Source: Catenulispora sp. EB89 | Lineage (GTDB): Bacteria; Actinomycetota; Actinomycetes; Streptomycetales; Catenulisporaceae | Length of the DNA stretch: 64,000 nucleotides | NCBI RefSeq assembly: GCF_041261445.1 | Contig: NZ_JBGCCU010000042.1 | Location: forward strand, 23,241-87,240 | Reading direction: 5' to 3' | Shown here: piece after piece, positions 25,854 to 34,851 of the stretch | How the letters are laid out: each line of letters opens with the position of its first letter | How positions within the stretch are numbered: the first letter of the stretch is position 1 | The notes under the pieces: model-generated | Databases searched by the model: none | What the model was told of the DNA's origin: nothing | Seen by the model: the letters and a program-made list of their open reading frames with translations, nothing else | Position numbers and translations under genes: made by a program

Positions 25854-25895
25854 GGCGATGGCGATGGCGATGGCGATGGCGATGGCGATGGCGAT
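25854..25895. repeat. Seven copies of GGCGAT in a 330-bp gene-free stretch
   Basis: Seven perfect hexamer copies. The 25779-26108 stretch between the small membrane protein and the GH13 gene holds no gene I can support: only this microsatellite, a TG/GT-rich part after it, and an AT-rich patch near 25985-26010. The 60-residue frame that crosses it is a Met-Ala repeat produced by the hexamer. Confidence 0.85.
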
Positions 25896-26108
25896 GGTGG
25901 CGGTAGTCGTGGCGTTGGTCGTGTCGGTGGTGTGTCGACGTTGCGTGCTATGTGCCGGCGGTTGTGTCGGTGGCGCGTGCTATATCTGCGTATAAGGGGC
26001 GATAATTCCCTAACAAAATGCCGCCATGCCCGCCCCGCGCGCCAGGTCACGCCAGCGGCCCAAAGCCGCAGACCAGCCGCACCCGTGCAGCGCACCGAGC
26101 CCCGGCGC

Positions 26109-27767
26109 CTACTCGGCCACCAACCAAACCGCCGCATCCACCGGCAGCATCGCCCCCGCCACCGGCTCCGAAGCGATCAGCACCCGATACCCCGCCGGCA
26201 GCTCCACCGCCGCCTTCGACAGGTTCGCGTAACACACCACCTCCCCGCGCCGGAACGCGAGCACGCCCTCCGCCGCCTCCGGCAGCCACTCCAACGCCGC
26301 GCCGTCCCCGAGGCCGCGCCCCAGCCACTCGCGGCGGATCCGTAGCAGCGCGCGGTAGTGCGACAGCATCGAGGCAGCGTCCTGCTCCTCCGCCGCCGCC
26401 GTGCGTTCCTTCCACTCCGCCGGCTGCGGCAGCCACGGCGCAGCCGCCGCGCCCTCCGGCGAGAAGCCGAACGGCGGCGCGTCGCCCGACCAGGGCAGCG
26501 GCACGCGGCAGCCGTCCCGCACCGGGCCGTCGTGGTCCTTGTACCGGCGGTTCGGGTCCTGCCAGACCGCTGGCGGCAGGTCCTCCACCTCCGGCAGCCC
26601 CAGCTCCTCGCCCTGGTACACGTACGTCCCGCCGGGCAGCGCGTTGATCAGCTGCACCGCCGCCCGCGCGCGCCGCTCGCCCAGCGCGTGGTCCACCGGC
26701 GTTCCGTACAGTCGACGGGCGTCGGCTAGCGACGTCTGCGCGCGGCCGTAGCGCGTGGCGTGCCGGATCACGTCGTGGTTCGACAGCACCCACGTCGGCG
26801 GTGCGCCGACGGCCGCCAGCACGCCGAGCGTCGCGTCGATCTCCGTCCGCAGCGCCTCGGCGTCCCAGGGGCAGCTCAGCAGGCCGAAGTTGAAAGCTGT
26901 GTGCAGCCGCGTCGGCGTCAGGTACCGCGCCACCCGCGAGGCGTCCGCGACCCACGCCTCGGCCACGAACACCCGCTCGCCCTTGTACGAGTCCGCGACC
27001 CGCCGCCAGTCCTCGTAGATCGCCAGCGTCTCGTCGCGGTCGAAGTACGGGTGGTCCTCCGTCGCGGCGTCGAGCATCCCGCCGGCCTCGCGCGAGGCCA
27101 GGTCTGGGAACGCAGGGTCCTTCGTCAGTCCGTGCGCCACGTCGATCCGGAACCCGTCCACCCCCAGGTCCAGCCAGAACCGCAGGATGTCCTCGAACTC
27201 CCGTCGCACCTGCGGATTCGTCCAGTTCAGGTCCGGCTGCTCCGGCGCGAACAGGTGCAGGTACCAGTCCCCGGGCTTCCCGTCGGCATCCACGGTCCGG
27301 GTCCAGGCCGGGCCGCCGAAGATCGACGGCCAGTCCGTCGGCGGCTCCGAGCCGTCCGCGCCGCGCCCCGGCCGGAAGTGGTACCGGGCCCGGGCCTCGG
27401 AACCCGGCGCCGAGGCCAGCGCCTCCTGGAACCACGCGTGCCGATCCGAGGTGTGGTTCGGCACGATGTCCAGGATCAGCCGCAGCCCGTGTTCATGCGC
27501 CTCGTTAATCAGCGCCTTGGCATCGTCCAGGTCGCCGAACAGCGGATCCAGCCGCCGGTAGTCGCTCACGTCGTACCCGGCGTCCACCTGCGGCGAGGCG
27601 TACCAGGGGTTCAGCCACAACGCGTCCACCCCGAGCGCCGCCAGGTACGGCAGCCGCGAGCGCAGTCCCGCGACGTCGCCGACGCCGTCGCCGTTCCCGT
27701 CGGCGAAGCTGCGTATGTAGACCTGGTAGATGACGGCGTCACGCCACCAACTGCTCATCCTGCTCAT
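26109..27767 (-). CDS. GH13 alpha-glucosidase (intracellular)
   Basis: 552 residues from ATG 27767, with a GGAG site 9 nt upstream; earlier starts up to 27827 lie inside the upstream gene. Family GH13 motifs: region I DIVPNHTSDRH, region II DGFRIDVAHGL (nucleophile Asp), region III FVAEAWV (acid/base Glu), and region IV VLSNHDVIRHATR. The N-terminal WWRDAVIYQVYIRSFADGNGDG and the GYDVSDY start are typical of oligo-1,6- and alpha-1,4-glucosidases. No signal peptide. It would release glucose from imported maltodextrins. It is co-transcribed with the GH13 gene 34 bp upstream. Confidence 0.93.
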   Translation of the reverse strand: MSRMSSWWRDAVIYQVYIRSFADGNGDGVGDVAGLRSRLPYLAALGVDALWLNPWYASPQVDAGYDVSDYRRLDPLFGDLDDAKALINEAHEHGLRLILDIVPNHTSDRHAWFQEALASAPGSEARARYHFRPGRGADGSEPPTDWPSIFGGPAWTRTVDADGKPGDWYLHLFAPEQPDLNWTNPQVRREFEDILRFWLDLGVDGFRIDVAHGLTKDPAFPDLASREAGGMLDAATEDHPYFDRDETLAIYEDWRRVADSYKGERVFVAEAWVADASRVARYLTPTRLHTAFNFGLLSCPWDAEALRTEIDATLGVLAAVGAPPTWVLSNHDVIRHATRYGRAQTSLADARRLYGTPVDHALGERRARAAVQLINALPGGTYVYQGEELGLPEVEDLPPAVWQDPNRRYKDHDGPVRDGCRVPLPWSGDAPPFGFSPEGAAAAPWLPQPAEWKERTAAAEEQDAASMLSHYRALLRIRREWLGRGLGDGAALEWLPEAAEGVLAFRRGEVVCYANLSKAAVELPAGYRVLIASEPVAGAMLPVDAAVWLVAE

Positions 27768-27801
27768 CGATTTCACTCCGAGGCTCGAAACGGGAGAAGG
27801 C

Positions 27802-29604
27802 TCAGGCACTCTCGACACACCAGACATGGAACGCCGGTCCGTCGGACGGCAGCTGAACGCCGGGGCTCAGATCGGGTCCGCCGAGCAGATGCCCGGCGGC
27901 GAACGGGGCGGTCAGGGGCGGGTGCGCCGCCCGGCTGACCTGGACCACCAGCCTCTCCCCGGGCAGCGCCCGTTCGAACAACACGACGTCGTCCGCGGTG
28001 TGCAGCCACCGCAGCCCGCCGGAGCGCAGGGCCGGATGCGAACGCCGCAGCGCGATCAGCGAGCGGTACATCTCATACGTACCCTGATCCCACGTGCTCT
28101 CATCCCACGGGAAAGCCCGCCGTCCGTCCTCGTTGTGCAGGGCCCCGTGCACCCCGACCTCGTCCCCGGCGAACACCATCGGCAGCCCCGGCAGCGTCAT
28201 CAGCAGCGCCACCCCCAGCGCCTGCCGCCCCGCGCCGCCGACCAGCGACCGGAACCGCGGCATGTCGTGCGAGTCCAGCAGCGTCATGTTGTGCGTGACG
28301 GCGCGCCACGGGATCAGCGCCGCGAACTCCCGCATCACCGCGGCCATCGCGCCGCCGCCGAGAGCCGGCGGCCGGCCCGGCACGCCCCACAGCTCCGGCG
28401 TGTCGGCGGCGCCCAGCCAGCCCAGCACCGGCCGCGTGAACCCGGCGTACGCCATCGTCCCGTGCCAGCCGTCGCCGCGCAGCGTCGCCGAGGCGTCGAA
28501 CTGGTGCTCAGCCAGGACAAGGGAATCCGGCGCCGTCTTGAGCAACGTCTCACGCACCGACCGCGCCATCCGCGCGTTGAGATCGATCGCCCCGTACCGC
28601 CCCGCCGACTGCGCCACGTCCACGCGCCAGCCGTCCAGCCCGAACTCCGCCGGATACCGCGCGATCACCGAATCCGGGCCCTCATACAGCCGCCGCCGCA
28701 GCTCCTCGGACCGGTGGTCGAGCTTGGGCAGCGACGGCACACCGAAGAACGACGCGTACTGACGGCGGTCCGCGCCGAAGTAGTAGAACCCCGCCTCGGC
28801 GCTGGAGGGATCGGCCTGCGCGCGCCGGAACCAGGGATGCTGATCGCCGGTGTGGTTCAGCGTGATGTCGCCGATGACCCGGATCCCGCGCAGATGCGCC
28901 TGCGCGGTCAACTCCTTGAGCGCTTCATCCCCGCCGAGCAGCGGATCGACGACGTCGAACGACGAGGCGTCGTACCGGTGGTTGGACCGCGCGGGGAAGA
29001 ACGGCGTCAGATACACCGCGTCGATCCCGAGTCCGCGCAGGTAGTCGAGCTTTTCCGCGACGCCCCACAACGTCCCGCCGTAGACCTGCTTGGTCCCGGC
29101 TGGAGTGCCGTACGCGACCGGATCGTCCCATGCGGCCGGAACGGCCCAATCCGGCAGCTCCCCGACCGGATGCGCCGCCGACCGCGCGAACCGGTCGGGG
29201 AAGATCTCGTACACCACCGCGCCCTCGGCCCAGGTCGGTGGCGGATCGTAGGTCGGGAGCCGGAAATCCGCGCTGTCGGTGACGTCGACCGTGCTGAGCC
29301 CGAGTCCGTTGAGCCAGGTCCTCCGCCCCGGCGTCTCCAGCAGGAAGCGATATCCGAGCTCCGCGTTGACGACCGGCACGCTCGCACGCCACCAGACCTC
29401 CTCGCCCTCTTCCCGATCCACCTGTGCCTCGACGTAGGCCGGTTCGCCGTCTGGTGTGGACCGCACGTGTACCCGCTTCGCCGCCAGCGCCTTGGAGGTG
29501 CGGACGAACACATCCGCTTTGTCTCCGACGCGGGGCGCGGGATCGCCGACGTACAAAGGCGATCCGTCGTGGTGGGCTGAGGGACCGAGAACAGGGGGAT
29601 TCAC
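27802..29604 (-). CDS. GH13 neopullulanase/cyclomaltodextrinase-like enzyme
   Basis: 600 residues from GTG 29604 (a TTG at 29622 is the alternative). Residues 1-110 look like the N-terminal CBM34-type beta-sandwich of neopullulanases. The barrel follows: EIFPDRFARS, DAVYLTPFFPARSNHRYD, region I GDITLNHTGDQH, region II DGWRVDVAQSAG, region III VLAEHQFD and region IV LLDSHDMPRF. It should cleave alpha-1,4 (and some 1,6) bonds in branched or cyclic dextrins in the cytoplasm. It heads the left-pointing operon and is divergent from the LacI repressor. Confidence 0.92.
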   Translation of the reverse strand: MNPPVLGPSAHHDGSPLYVGDPAPRVGDKADVFVRTSKALAAKRVHVRSTPDGEPAYVEAQVDREEGEEVWWRASVPVVNAELGYRFLLETPGRRTWLNGLGLSTVDVTDSADFRLPTYDPPPTWAEGAVVYEIFPDRFARSAAHPVGELPDWAVPAAWDDPVAYGTPAGTKQVYGGTLWGVAEKLDYLRGLGIDAVYLTPFFPARSNHRYDASSFDVVDPLLGGDEALKELTAQAHLRGIRVIGDITLNHTGDQHPWFRRAQADPSSAEAGFYYFGADRRQYASFFGVPSLPKLDHRSEELRRRLYEGPDSVIARYPAEFGLDGWRVDVAQSAGRYGAIDLNARMARSVRETLLKTAPDSLVLAEHQFDASATLRGDGWHGTMAYAGFTRPVLGWLGAADTPELWGVPGRPPALGGGAMAAVMREFAALIPWRAVTHNMTLLDSHDMPRFRSLVGGAGRQALGVALLMTLPGLPMVFAGDEVGVHGALHNEDGRRAFPWDESTWDQGTYEMYRSLIALRRSHPALRSGGLRWLHTADDVVLFERALPGERLVVQVSRAAHPPLTAPFAAGHLLGGPDLSPGVQLPSDGPAFHVWCVESA

Positions 29605-29617
29605 GAGCCAGACGCTA

Positions 29618-29709
29618 GGCAAACGAGTCGTGATCCGTAAGGGGTTGCCGATGTTTGCCGCAGTGTTTCACTCTTTTGCTTCCATGTTTCGCAACGCAAC
29701 ACCTATAGT
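29618..29709. promoter_or_regulatory. Divergent promoter region between GH13 operon and LacI gene
   Basis: It contains GGCAAAC (29618-29624) and GTTTGCC (29653-29659) as an inverted pair, TTGCCG twice (29645 and 29655), and TTTCGCAACGCAAC just before the TATAGT -10 (29704-29709) of the LacI gene. GCAA/TTGC motifs of this kind are typical LacI-family operators in actinobacteria, so both directions are probably repressed here. Confidence 0.55.
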
Positions 29710-29716
29710 GCGGCGC

Positions 29717-30733
29717 ATGTCTTCTCGACTCGACGACATAGCCCGGCAGGCCGGCGTCAGCAAGGCCACGGTCTCCCGCGTCCTCAACGAACGCCCCGGC
29801 GTCAGCCCGCAGTTGCGCAAGGCGGTGCTGACCGCGCTGGACGTGCTCGGCTATGAGCGCCCCTCCCGCCTGCGGCCCCGCAGCGCCGGCCTGGTCGGCC
29901 TGCTGCTGCCGGAGCTGGAGAGCCCGATCTATCCGCTGTGCGCGCAGGTCATCGAGACCAACCTGTCGCGCCAGGGCTTCACGCCGGTGCTGTGTTCCCA
30001 GACGCCGGAGGGCGCGGGGGAGGACGAGTACGTCGGCATGCTGCTGGACCGCGGCGTCTCCGGCGTCATCTTCGTCTCCGGCATGCACGCCGACACCGGC
30101 CAGGACCACTCCCGCTACCGGGACCTGGTGGCGCAGCGGCTGCCGCTGGTGTTCGTCAACGGCTTCATCCCGAACCTGGAGGCGCCGTTCATCTCCTGCG
30201 ACGACCGCGCCGCCGGGGAGCTGGCCGTGGCGCACCTGGCCGAGCTCGGGCACCGCCGGATCGGGCTGCTGCTGTCCTCCGACCGGCACGTCCCGGCCCG
30301 CCGGCAGCTGGCCGGCTACCGCACCGCGATGGAGACCGCCTTCGGCGCCGGCGGCTACGACCCGGACCTGGTCGACATCTCCTTCCCCGGGGTCGAGGGC
30401 GGCTACGCGGGGGCTTCCAGGCTGTTGCAGCGCACCGTCACGGCCATCGTCTGCGGCTCGGACATGATGGCGCTCGGTGCGATCCGGGCCCTGAAGCAAC
30501 ACCACAAGCGGGTCCCCGAGGACGTTTCCGTGATCGGTTACGACGATTCGATCCTCATGGGCTACACCGACCCGCCGCTGACCACGGTGCGCCAGCCGGT
30601 GCTCTCCATGGGCGTCGCCGCAGCCCGGACGCTGATCGACCAGATCCGCGGGGTGACCATCCGCAAGACCGAGTCGCTGTTCTTCCCCGAGTTGGTCGTA
30701 CGGGCCTCCACGGGCCCGCTTGCAGAAACGTAG
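29717..30733 (+). CDS. LacI-family repressor, probable maltodextrin regulator
   Basis: 338 residues. The helix-turn-helix is at the N-terminus (RLDDIARQAGVSKATVSRVLN) and a periplasmic-binding-type effector domain follows (LVGLLLPELESPIYPL, IVCGSDMMALGAIRAL, VSVIGYDDSILMGYTDPPLTT). The ATG is 7 nt after TATAGT, so the mRNA is probably leaderless. Position between the two GH13 enzymes and the malE-type operon, with GCAA/TTGC motifs on both sides, argues that it represses the whole locus and is released by maltose or maltodextrin. Confidence 0.93.
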   Translation: MSSRLDDIARQAGVSKATVSRVLNERPGVSPQLRKAVLTALDVLGYERPSRLRPRSAGLVGLLLPELESPIYPLCAQVIETNLSRQGFTPVLCSQTPEGAGEDEYVGMLLDRGVSGVIFVSGMHADTGQDHSRYRDLVAQRLPLVFVNGFIPNLEAPFISCDDRAAGELAVAHLAELGHRRIGLLLSSDRHVPARRQLAGYRTAMETAFGAGGYDPDLVDISFPGVEGGYAGASRLLQRTVTAIVCGSDMMALGAIRALKQHHKRVPEDVSVIGYDDSILMGYTDPPLTTVRQPVLSMGVAAARTLIDQIRGVTIRKTESLFFPELVVRASTGPLAET

Positions 30734-30779
30734 AAACACAGGTGCACGTAGCTGCAACAGCGACGCAAGAAGCTGCAAC
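30719..30779 (+). promoter_or_regulatory. Operator-like repeats upstream of malE
   Basis: CTTGCAG at 30719-30725 (overlapping the repressor stop region) and two copies of AGCTGCAAC at 30750-30758 and 30771-30779, 21 bp apart (two helical turns). CTTGCAG-type repeats are known from Streptomyces amylase and mal promoters. They probably bind the LacI-family protein encoded just upstream. Confidence 0.6.
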
Positions 30780-30934
30780 GGATTGTCTGGCGCGAGTTTC
30801 CGGTTAGGGTCTGCCGTGTTAACAGCGAGTCACAGCCGGACCCCACCGCCGTCAATGCTCTGACCTGTGGCGCGGAGGTCGGGCGCGGGTACCTTCCCTT
30901 CCTTCCCTTCCCTCAACAACTGACCAAAGGGGTC

Positions 30935-32293
30935 ATGGTGAGATACCGTCCCTCCTTGACGACCGCGGCTGTCGCGGTCGTAGCGGCAGCTCTTTCCCTG
31001 ACCGGCTGCTCCAGCTCGTCCTCGAAGCCGGCCGCCGCGGGCTCGTCGTCCTCGACGGGCTCGGCCTCCTCGCCGTCCGCGACGAGTTCCAGTTCCTCCG
31101 TCGCGTCGGCGCCCTCGTCCTCCTCCAGCGCCCCGCCGGTCCGCGACCCCAACACGGACCTGGTGATCTGGACCGACGCGCAGCGGGCCCCGGTGCTCCA
31201 GCAGTTCGCGCAGAGCTTCGCCAGCGCCAACGGCATCTCGGTGAGCGTCCAGCCGGTCGCCACCGACCTGCAGTCGGCGTACGTCACCGCGACCGCCGCG
31301 GGTAAGGGCCCGGACATCGTGGTCGGCGCCACCGACTGGATCGGCAACCTGGTGCAGAACGGCGCCATCTCGCCGCTGCCGCTGGCCGCGTCGCAGAAGA
31401 GCGCCTTCGAGACCACCGCGCTGAACGCCGTCACCTACAACGGCCAGGTCTACGGCGTCCCCTATGCCACCGAGAACCTCGCGCTGATCACCAACACCGG
31501 CGAGGCCGCCGCCAACCCGGCGACCTTCGAGGCGATGGTGGCCAACGGCCAGGCCGCGGTGAAGGCGGGCAAGGCCTCCGAGGCGCTGGCGATGCAGATC
31601 GGCCAGCAGGGCGACCCGTACACGGCGCAGCCGCTGCTGGGTTCGGCCGGCGGTTTCATCTTCGGCACCAAGGCCGACGGCAGCTACGACCCCGCGCAGG
31701 TCGGTGTCGACAACGCCGGCTCCAAGGCGTTCGCAGCGCGGCTGGCCAAGTACGGCGAGAAGGGCCAGAACGTCTTCAAGCGCTCCATCGACGCGAACAA
31801 CGCGGTGTCGCTGTTCACCTCCGGCAAGACCCCGTACCTGATCTCCGGTCCGTGGGCGCTGGAGCAGGTCCGCAAGGCCGGCCTGAAGTACGCGATCAGC
31901 CCGGTCCCCGGCTTCGCCGGCATGGGCCCGTCGGCCCCGTTCGTCGGCGTGCAGGCCTTCTACGTCTCGGCCAAGGCCAAGAACACGGCCCTGGCGCAGG
32001 AGTTCACGCTGAACTACCTGACGAAGAAGGACGTCGAGGAGGCGCTGTACAAGGTCGACCCGCGCGCGCCGGCCCTGACCGAGGCGTACGACGACGTGTC
32101 CAAGACCGATCCGGACATCGCCGCCTTCCAGGCCGCGGCCGCGCACGGCGTCGTCCTCCCGCAGATCCCGGCGATGTCCGCGGTGTGGGGCCCGCTCGGC
32201 ATCGCCGAAGCGGCGATCGTCGGCGGCGCCGACCCGAACACGGCGATGACGAACGCGGCCACGCAGATCAAGGCCGCGATCGCCAAGGGCTGA
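30935..32293 (+). CDS. malE: Maltose/maltodextrin-binding lipoprotein
   Basis: 452 residues. Lipoprotein signal peptide with lipobox LTGC (lipidated Cys25), then about 45 Ser/Ala/Pro-rich linker residues. The family 1 solute-binding fold follows: DLVIWTDAQRAPVLQQFAQ, GPDIVVGATDWIGNLVQNG, YGVPYATENLALITN, and PVPGFAGMGPSAPFVGVQAF. It would capture maltodextrins at the outer membrane face and deliver them to MalFG. An AAAGGGG site precedes the ATG. Specificity is inferred from the flanking amylases and repressor. Confidence 0.9.
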   Translation: MVRYRPSLTTAAVAVVAAALSLTGCSSSSSKPAAAGSSSSTGSASSPSATSSSSSVASAPSSSSSAPPVRDPNTDLVIWTDAQRAPVLQQFAQSFASANGISVSVQPVATDLQSAYVTATAAGKGPDIVVGATDWIGNLVQNGAISPLPLAASQKSAFETTALNAVTYNGQVYGVPYATENLALITNTGEAAANPATFEAMVANGQAAVKAGKASEALAMQIGQQGDPYTAQPLLGSAGGFIFGTKADGSYDPAQVGVDNAGSKAFAARLAKYGEKGQNVFKRSIDANNAVSLFTSGKTPYLISGPWALEQVRKAGLKYAISPVPGFAGMGPSAPFVGVQAFYVSAKAKNTALAQEFTLNYLTKKDVEEALYKVDPRAPALTEAYDDVSKTDPDIAAFQAAAAHGVVLPQIPAMSAVWGPLGIAEAAIVGGADPNTAMTNAATQIKAAIAKG

Positions 32294-32348
32294 CCGGGCC
32301 CGTACCTTCTCGTCCTCCTCCGGATCAGTCCTTCCACCCCCCCCGAAC

Positions 32349-32401
32349 CTCCGCACGATGCGGCGTCCCGATTTGCCCCCGGGCCGTCGCACCGTGCGGA
32401 G
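32349..32401 (+). promoter_or_regulatory. Stem-loop between malE and malF
   Basis: CTCCGCAC (32349-32356) pairs with GTGCGGAG (32394-32401), with further partial pairing inside. It lies in the 131-bp malE-malF gap. Comparable hairpins protect malE mRNA or weaken read-through in other binding-protein operons, giving excess binding protein over membrane parts. Confidence 0.5.
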
Positions 32402-32424
32402 CCGAGAGAAAGCAAGGAGCGGCC

Positions 32425-33981
32425 ATGGCCCCCTCGCCCGCTGAGCGTCTGGCGCGCTTGTCGTGGCCGCGGGTCGTCTTCGTCGGACTCGTCGCGGCCT
32501 TCGCGGTCCTGACGATCCCGACGCTGGTCGACAAGCACTCGTGGACCGGCGTGACGATCTCCGTCGCGGTGACGGTGATCCTCGCCTACGTCTACCTGAC
32601 CCCGAAGCGGATCGCCGCGCGCTTCCTGGTGCCTGGCACGATCCTGTTGCTGGCGTTCCAGGTCTACCCGATCGGCTACACGATCAGCACCGCGTTCACC
32701 AACTACGGCGACGGGCACCGGTTGAGCCAGTCCCAGGCCGTGGCGCAGCTCGAGGCCGACTCGGTGCTGGAGCAGCCCGGTGCGCAGCGCTACGAGCTGT
32801 CGGTGGCGACCAGGACCGCCGACGCCTCCGGTCCGTTCGTCTTCTTCCTCACCGACCCGAACGGCAAGGTCGAGCGCGGCGACGCCACCGGGCTCACCCC
32901 GGTGCCGGACGCGCAGGTGGCCAAGGACCCGTTCACCGGCAAGGTGATCACCGCGCAGGGCTGGCACATCCTGAGCGGTATCCAGGTCAACGGCCTGGGC
33001 CAACGGCTGGCCGGGTTCGAGGTACCGGTCTCCGGCGGCTTCATCAAGTCCGTCGGGCTGTCGGAGGCGTACGTCGGTCAGTTCACGATGAAGTACGACG
33101 CCGCCACGCAGACCATGACGGACACCCGGACCAACACCGTCTACAAGGCGTCCAACGGGACGTTCAAAGCGGCCGACGGCTCCGGCAAGATGCTGCCGAT
33201 CGGCTGGAAGATCGACGTCAGGTTCAAGAACTTCACGTCCGTGCTCACCGACGCGGCCATCCGCGGACCGTTCCTGCGCGTCCTCATCTGGACGATCGCC
33301 TTCGCGATCCTGTCGGTCCTGACCACCTTCGGTCTGGGACTGCTGCTCGCGGTGGTCATGGACCATCCGCGGATGCGCGGCCGAAGGCTTTACAGTTCCC
33401 TGCTTCTCCTTCCTTATGCGATGCCGGCGTTCATCTCCACGCTGGTCTGGTCGAGCATGTACAACAAGGACTTCGGCCTGCTGAACAAGCTGTTCGGCAC
33501 GCACATCGACTGGCTCGGCAGCCCCTGGGCCGCGCGCGGCTCGGTCCTGCTGACCAACCTGTGGCTCGGCTTCCCCTACATGTTCCTGGTCTGCGCGGGC
33601 CTGTTGCAGGCGGTGCCGCAGGAGCTGAAGGAGGTCGCGAAGGTCGACGGCGCCTCGCCGTTCCGGGTGTTCCGCTCGGTGACCATGCCCACGGTGCTGA
33701 TCGGCGCGATGCCGCTGCTGATCGCCTCCTTCAGCTACAACTTCAACAACTTCAACGTGATCCGGCTGCTGACCGACGGCGGTCCGTACCCCTCGGGCAG
33801 CTCCACCGCCGGCGACACGGACATCCTGATCAGCTACACCTACCGGCTGGCGTTCGGCGGCCAGGGCGCGCAGTACGGCCTGGCCTCGGCGATCTCGTTC
33901 CTGATCTTCGTCCTGGTCGGCCTGATCTCCTACGCCGGATTCCGGCAGACCCGCCAGCTGGAGGAGGTGTACGCGCGATGA
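32425..33981 (+). CDS. malF: Maltodextrin ABC transporter permease MalF
   Basis: 518 residues, start ATG 32425 behind AAGGAG. As in MalF proteins, two or three N-terminal helices are followed by a large extracytoplasmic insertion (about residues 95-280) and then the conserved permease core. The EAA loop is KEVAKVDGASPFRVFRSVTMP. It forms the channel with MalG and contacts a shared ATPase. No mal ATPase gene lies in the window, so the general MsiK-type ATPase of actinomycetes is probably used. Confidence 0.92.
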   Translation: MAPSPAERLARLSWPRVVFVGLVAAFAVLTIPTLVDKHSWTGVTISVAVTVILAYVYLTPKRIAARFLVPGTILLLAFQVYPIGYTISTAFTNYGDGHRLSQSQAVAQLEADSVLEQPGAQRYELSVATRTADASGPFVFFLTDPNGKVERGDATGLTPVPDAQVAKDPFTGKVITAQGWHILSGIQVNGLGQRLAGFEVPVSGGFIKSVGLSEAYVGQFTMKYDAATQTMTDTRTNTVYKASNGTFKAADGSGKMLPIGWKIDVRFKNFTSVLTDAAIRGPFLRVLIWTIAFAILSVLTTFGLGLLLAVVMDHPRMRGRRLYSSLLLLPYAMPAFISTLVWSSMYNKDFGLLNKLFGTHIDWLGSPWAARGSVLLTNLWLGFPYMFLVCAGLLQAVPQELKEVAKVDGASPFRVFRSVTMPTVLIGAMPLLIASFSYNFNNFNVIRLLTDGGPYPSGSSTAGDTDILISYTYRLAFGGQGAQYGLASAISFLIFVLVGLISYAGFRQTRQLEEVYAR

Positions 33982-34823
33982 TGAAGGACCGGATGTGGTG
34001 GCGCCACCTGGTGGGTCTGGCGGCCCTGGTGTTCGCGCTCGTCCCGATCATCTTCCTGATATCGGCCGCGCTGAACCCCGTCGGCACGCTGTCCTCGACC
34101 TCGCTGATCCCCAGCGGCGCCAGCTTCTCCAACTTCAGCAAGCTGTTCCACGACCCGAACTCGCCCTACGTCCGCTGGTATGTCAATACCCTGGTAATCT
34201 GCGGTGTCGCGGCGGTCCTGAATGTCCTGATCGGCGTCAGTGGCGCGTACGCCTTCTCCCGGCTGAGTTTCCGCGGCCGGCGGCCGGGCCTCACCGGCAT
34301 CCTGCTCGTCCAGATGTTCCCGAACTTCATCGCGCTGACGGCGTTGTATCTGCTGTTCATCAACATCGGTTCGGTGCTGCCGGTCGCCGGTCTGAACACC
34401 TCGCTGGGTCTGATCCTGGTGTACCTCGGTGGCGCGATGGGGGTGAACACCTGGCTGCTCAAGGGCTATTTGGACACCATCCCGAAGGAGCTCGACGAGG
34501 CCGCGCGCATCGACGGCGCGTCCGAGGCGCAGGTCTTCTTCCGGGTCGTGCTGCCGTTGGCGGTTCCGATGCTGGTCGTCGTCGGGCTGTTCTCGTTCGT
34601 GGCAAACCTGAACGAGATCCTGCTGGCCGGGGTGTTCCTCACCGATACCACGCACAAGACGCTGGCCGTCGGCCTGTACGGCCTGGTCTCCGGCAACCAC
34701 AACACCGACTACGGCGAGTTCGCCGCCGGGTCGCTGCTGGCCGGCATTCCGGTCGTCCTGATCTACCTCTACCTCCAGAAGTATCTCGTCAAGGGCTTGA
34801 CGGCGGGCGCCGTCAAGGGCTGA
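33978..34823 (+). CDS. malG: Maltodextrin ABC transporter permease MalG
   Basis: 281 residues with six membrane helices. The gene overlaps malF by 4 bp (ATGA). The EAA motif is KELDEAARIDGASEAQVFFRVVLP, and the C-terminal VKGLTAGAVKG is the classical MalG tail. It partners MalF. The coupled start suggests equimolar synthesis of the two permeases. Confidence 0.94.
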   Translation: MMKDRMWWRHLVGLAALVFALVPIIFLISAALNPVGTLSSTSLIPSGASFSNFSKLFHDPNSPYVRWYVNTLVICGVAAVLNVLIGVSGAYAFSRLSFRGRRPGLTGILLVQMFPNFIALTALYLLFINIGSVLPVAGLNTSLGLILVYLGGAMGVNTWLLKGYLDTIPKELDEAARIDGASEAQVFFRVVLPLAVPMLVVVGLFSFVANLNEILLAGVFLTDTTHKTLAVGLYGLVSGNHNTDYGEFAAGSLLAGIPVVLIYLYLQKYLVKGLTAGAVKG

Positions 34824-34851
34824 TCCGCACCATTGGGATAGGAGAGGCACC

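Noticed and set aside
25813..25995. 60-residue plus-strand frame
   Set aside because: It is mainly Met-Ala and Val produced by the GGCGAT hexamer repeat, with no ribosome site.
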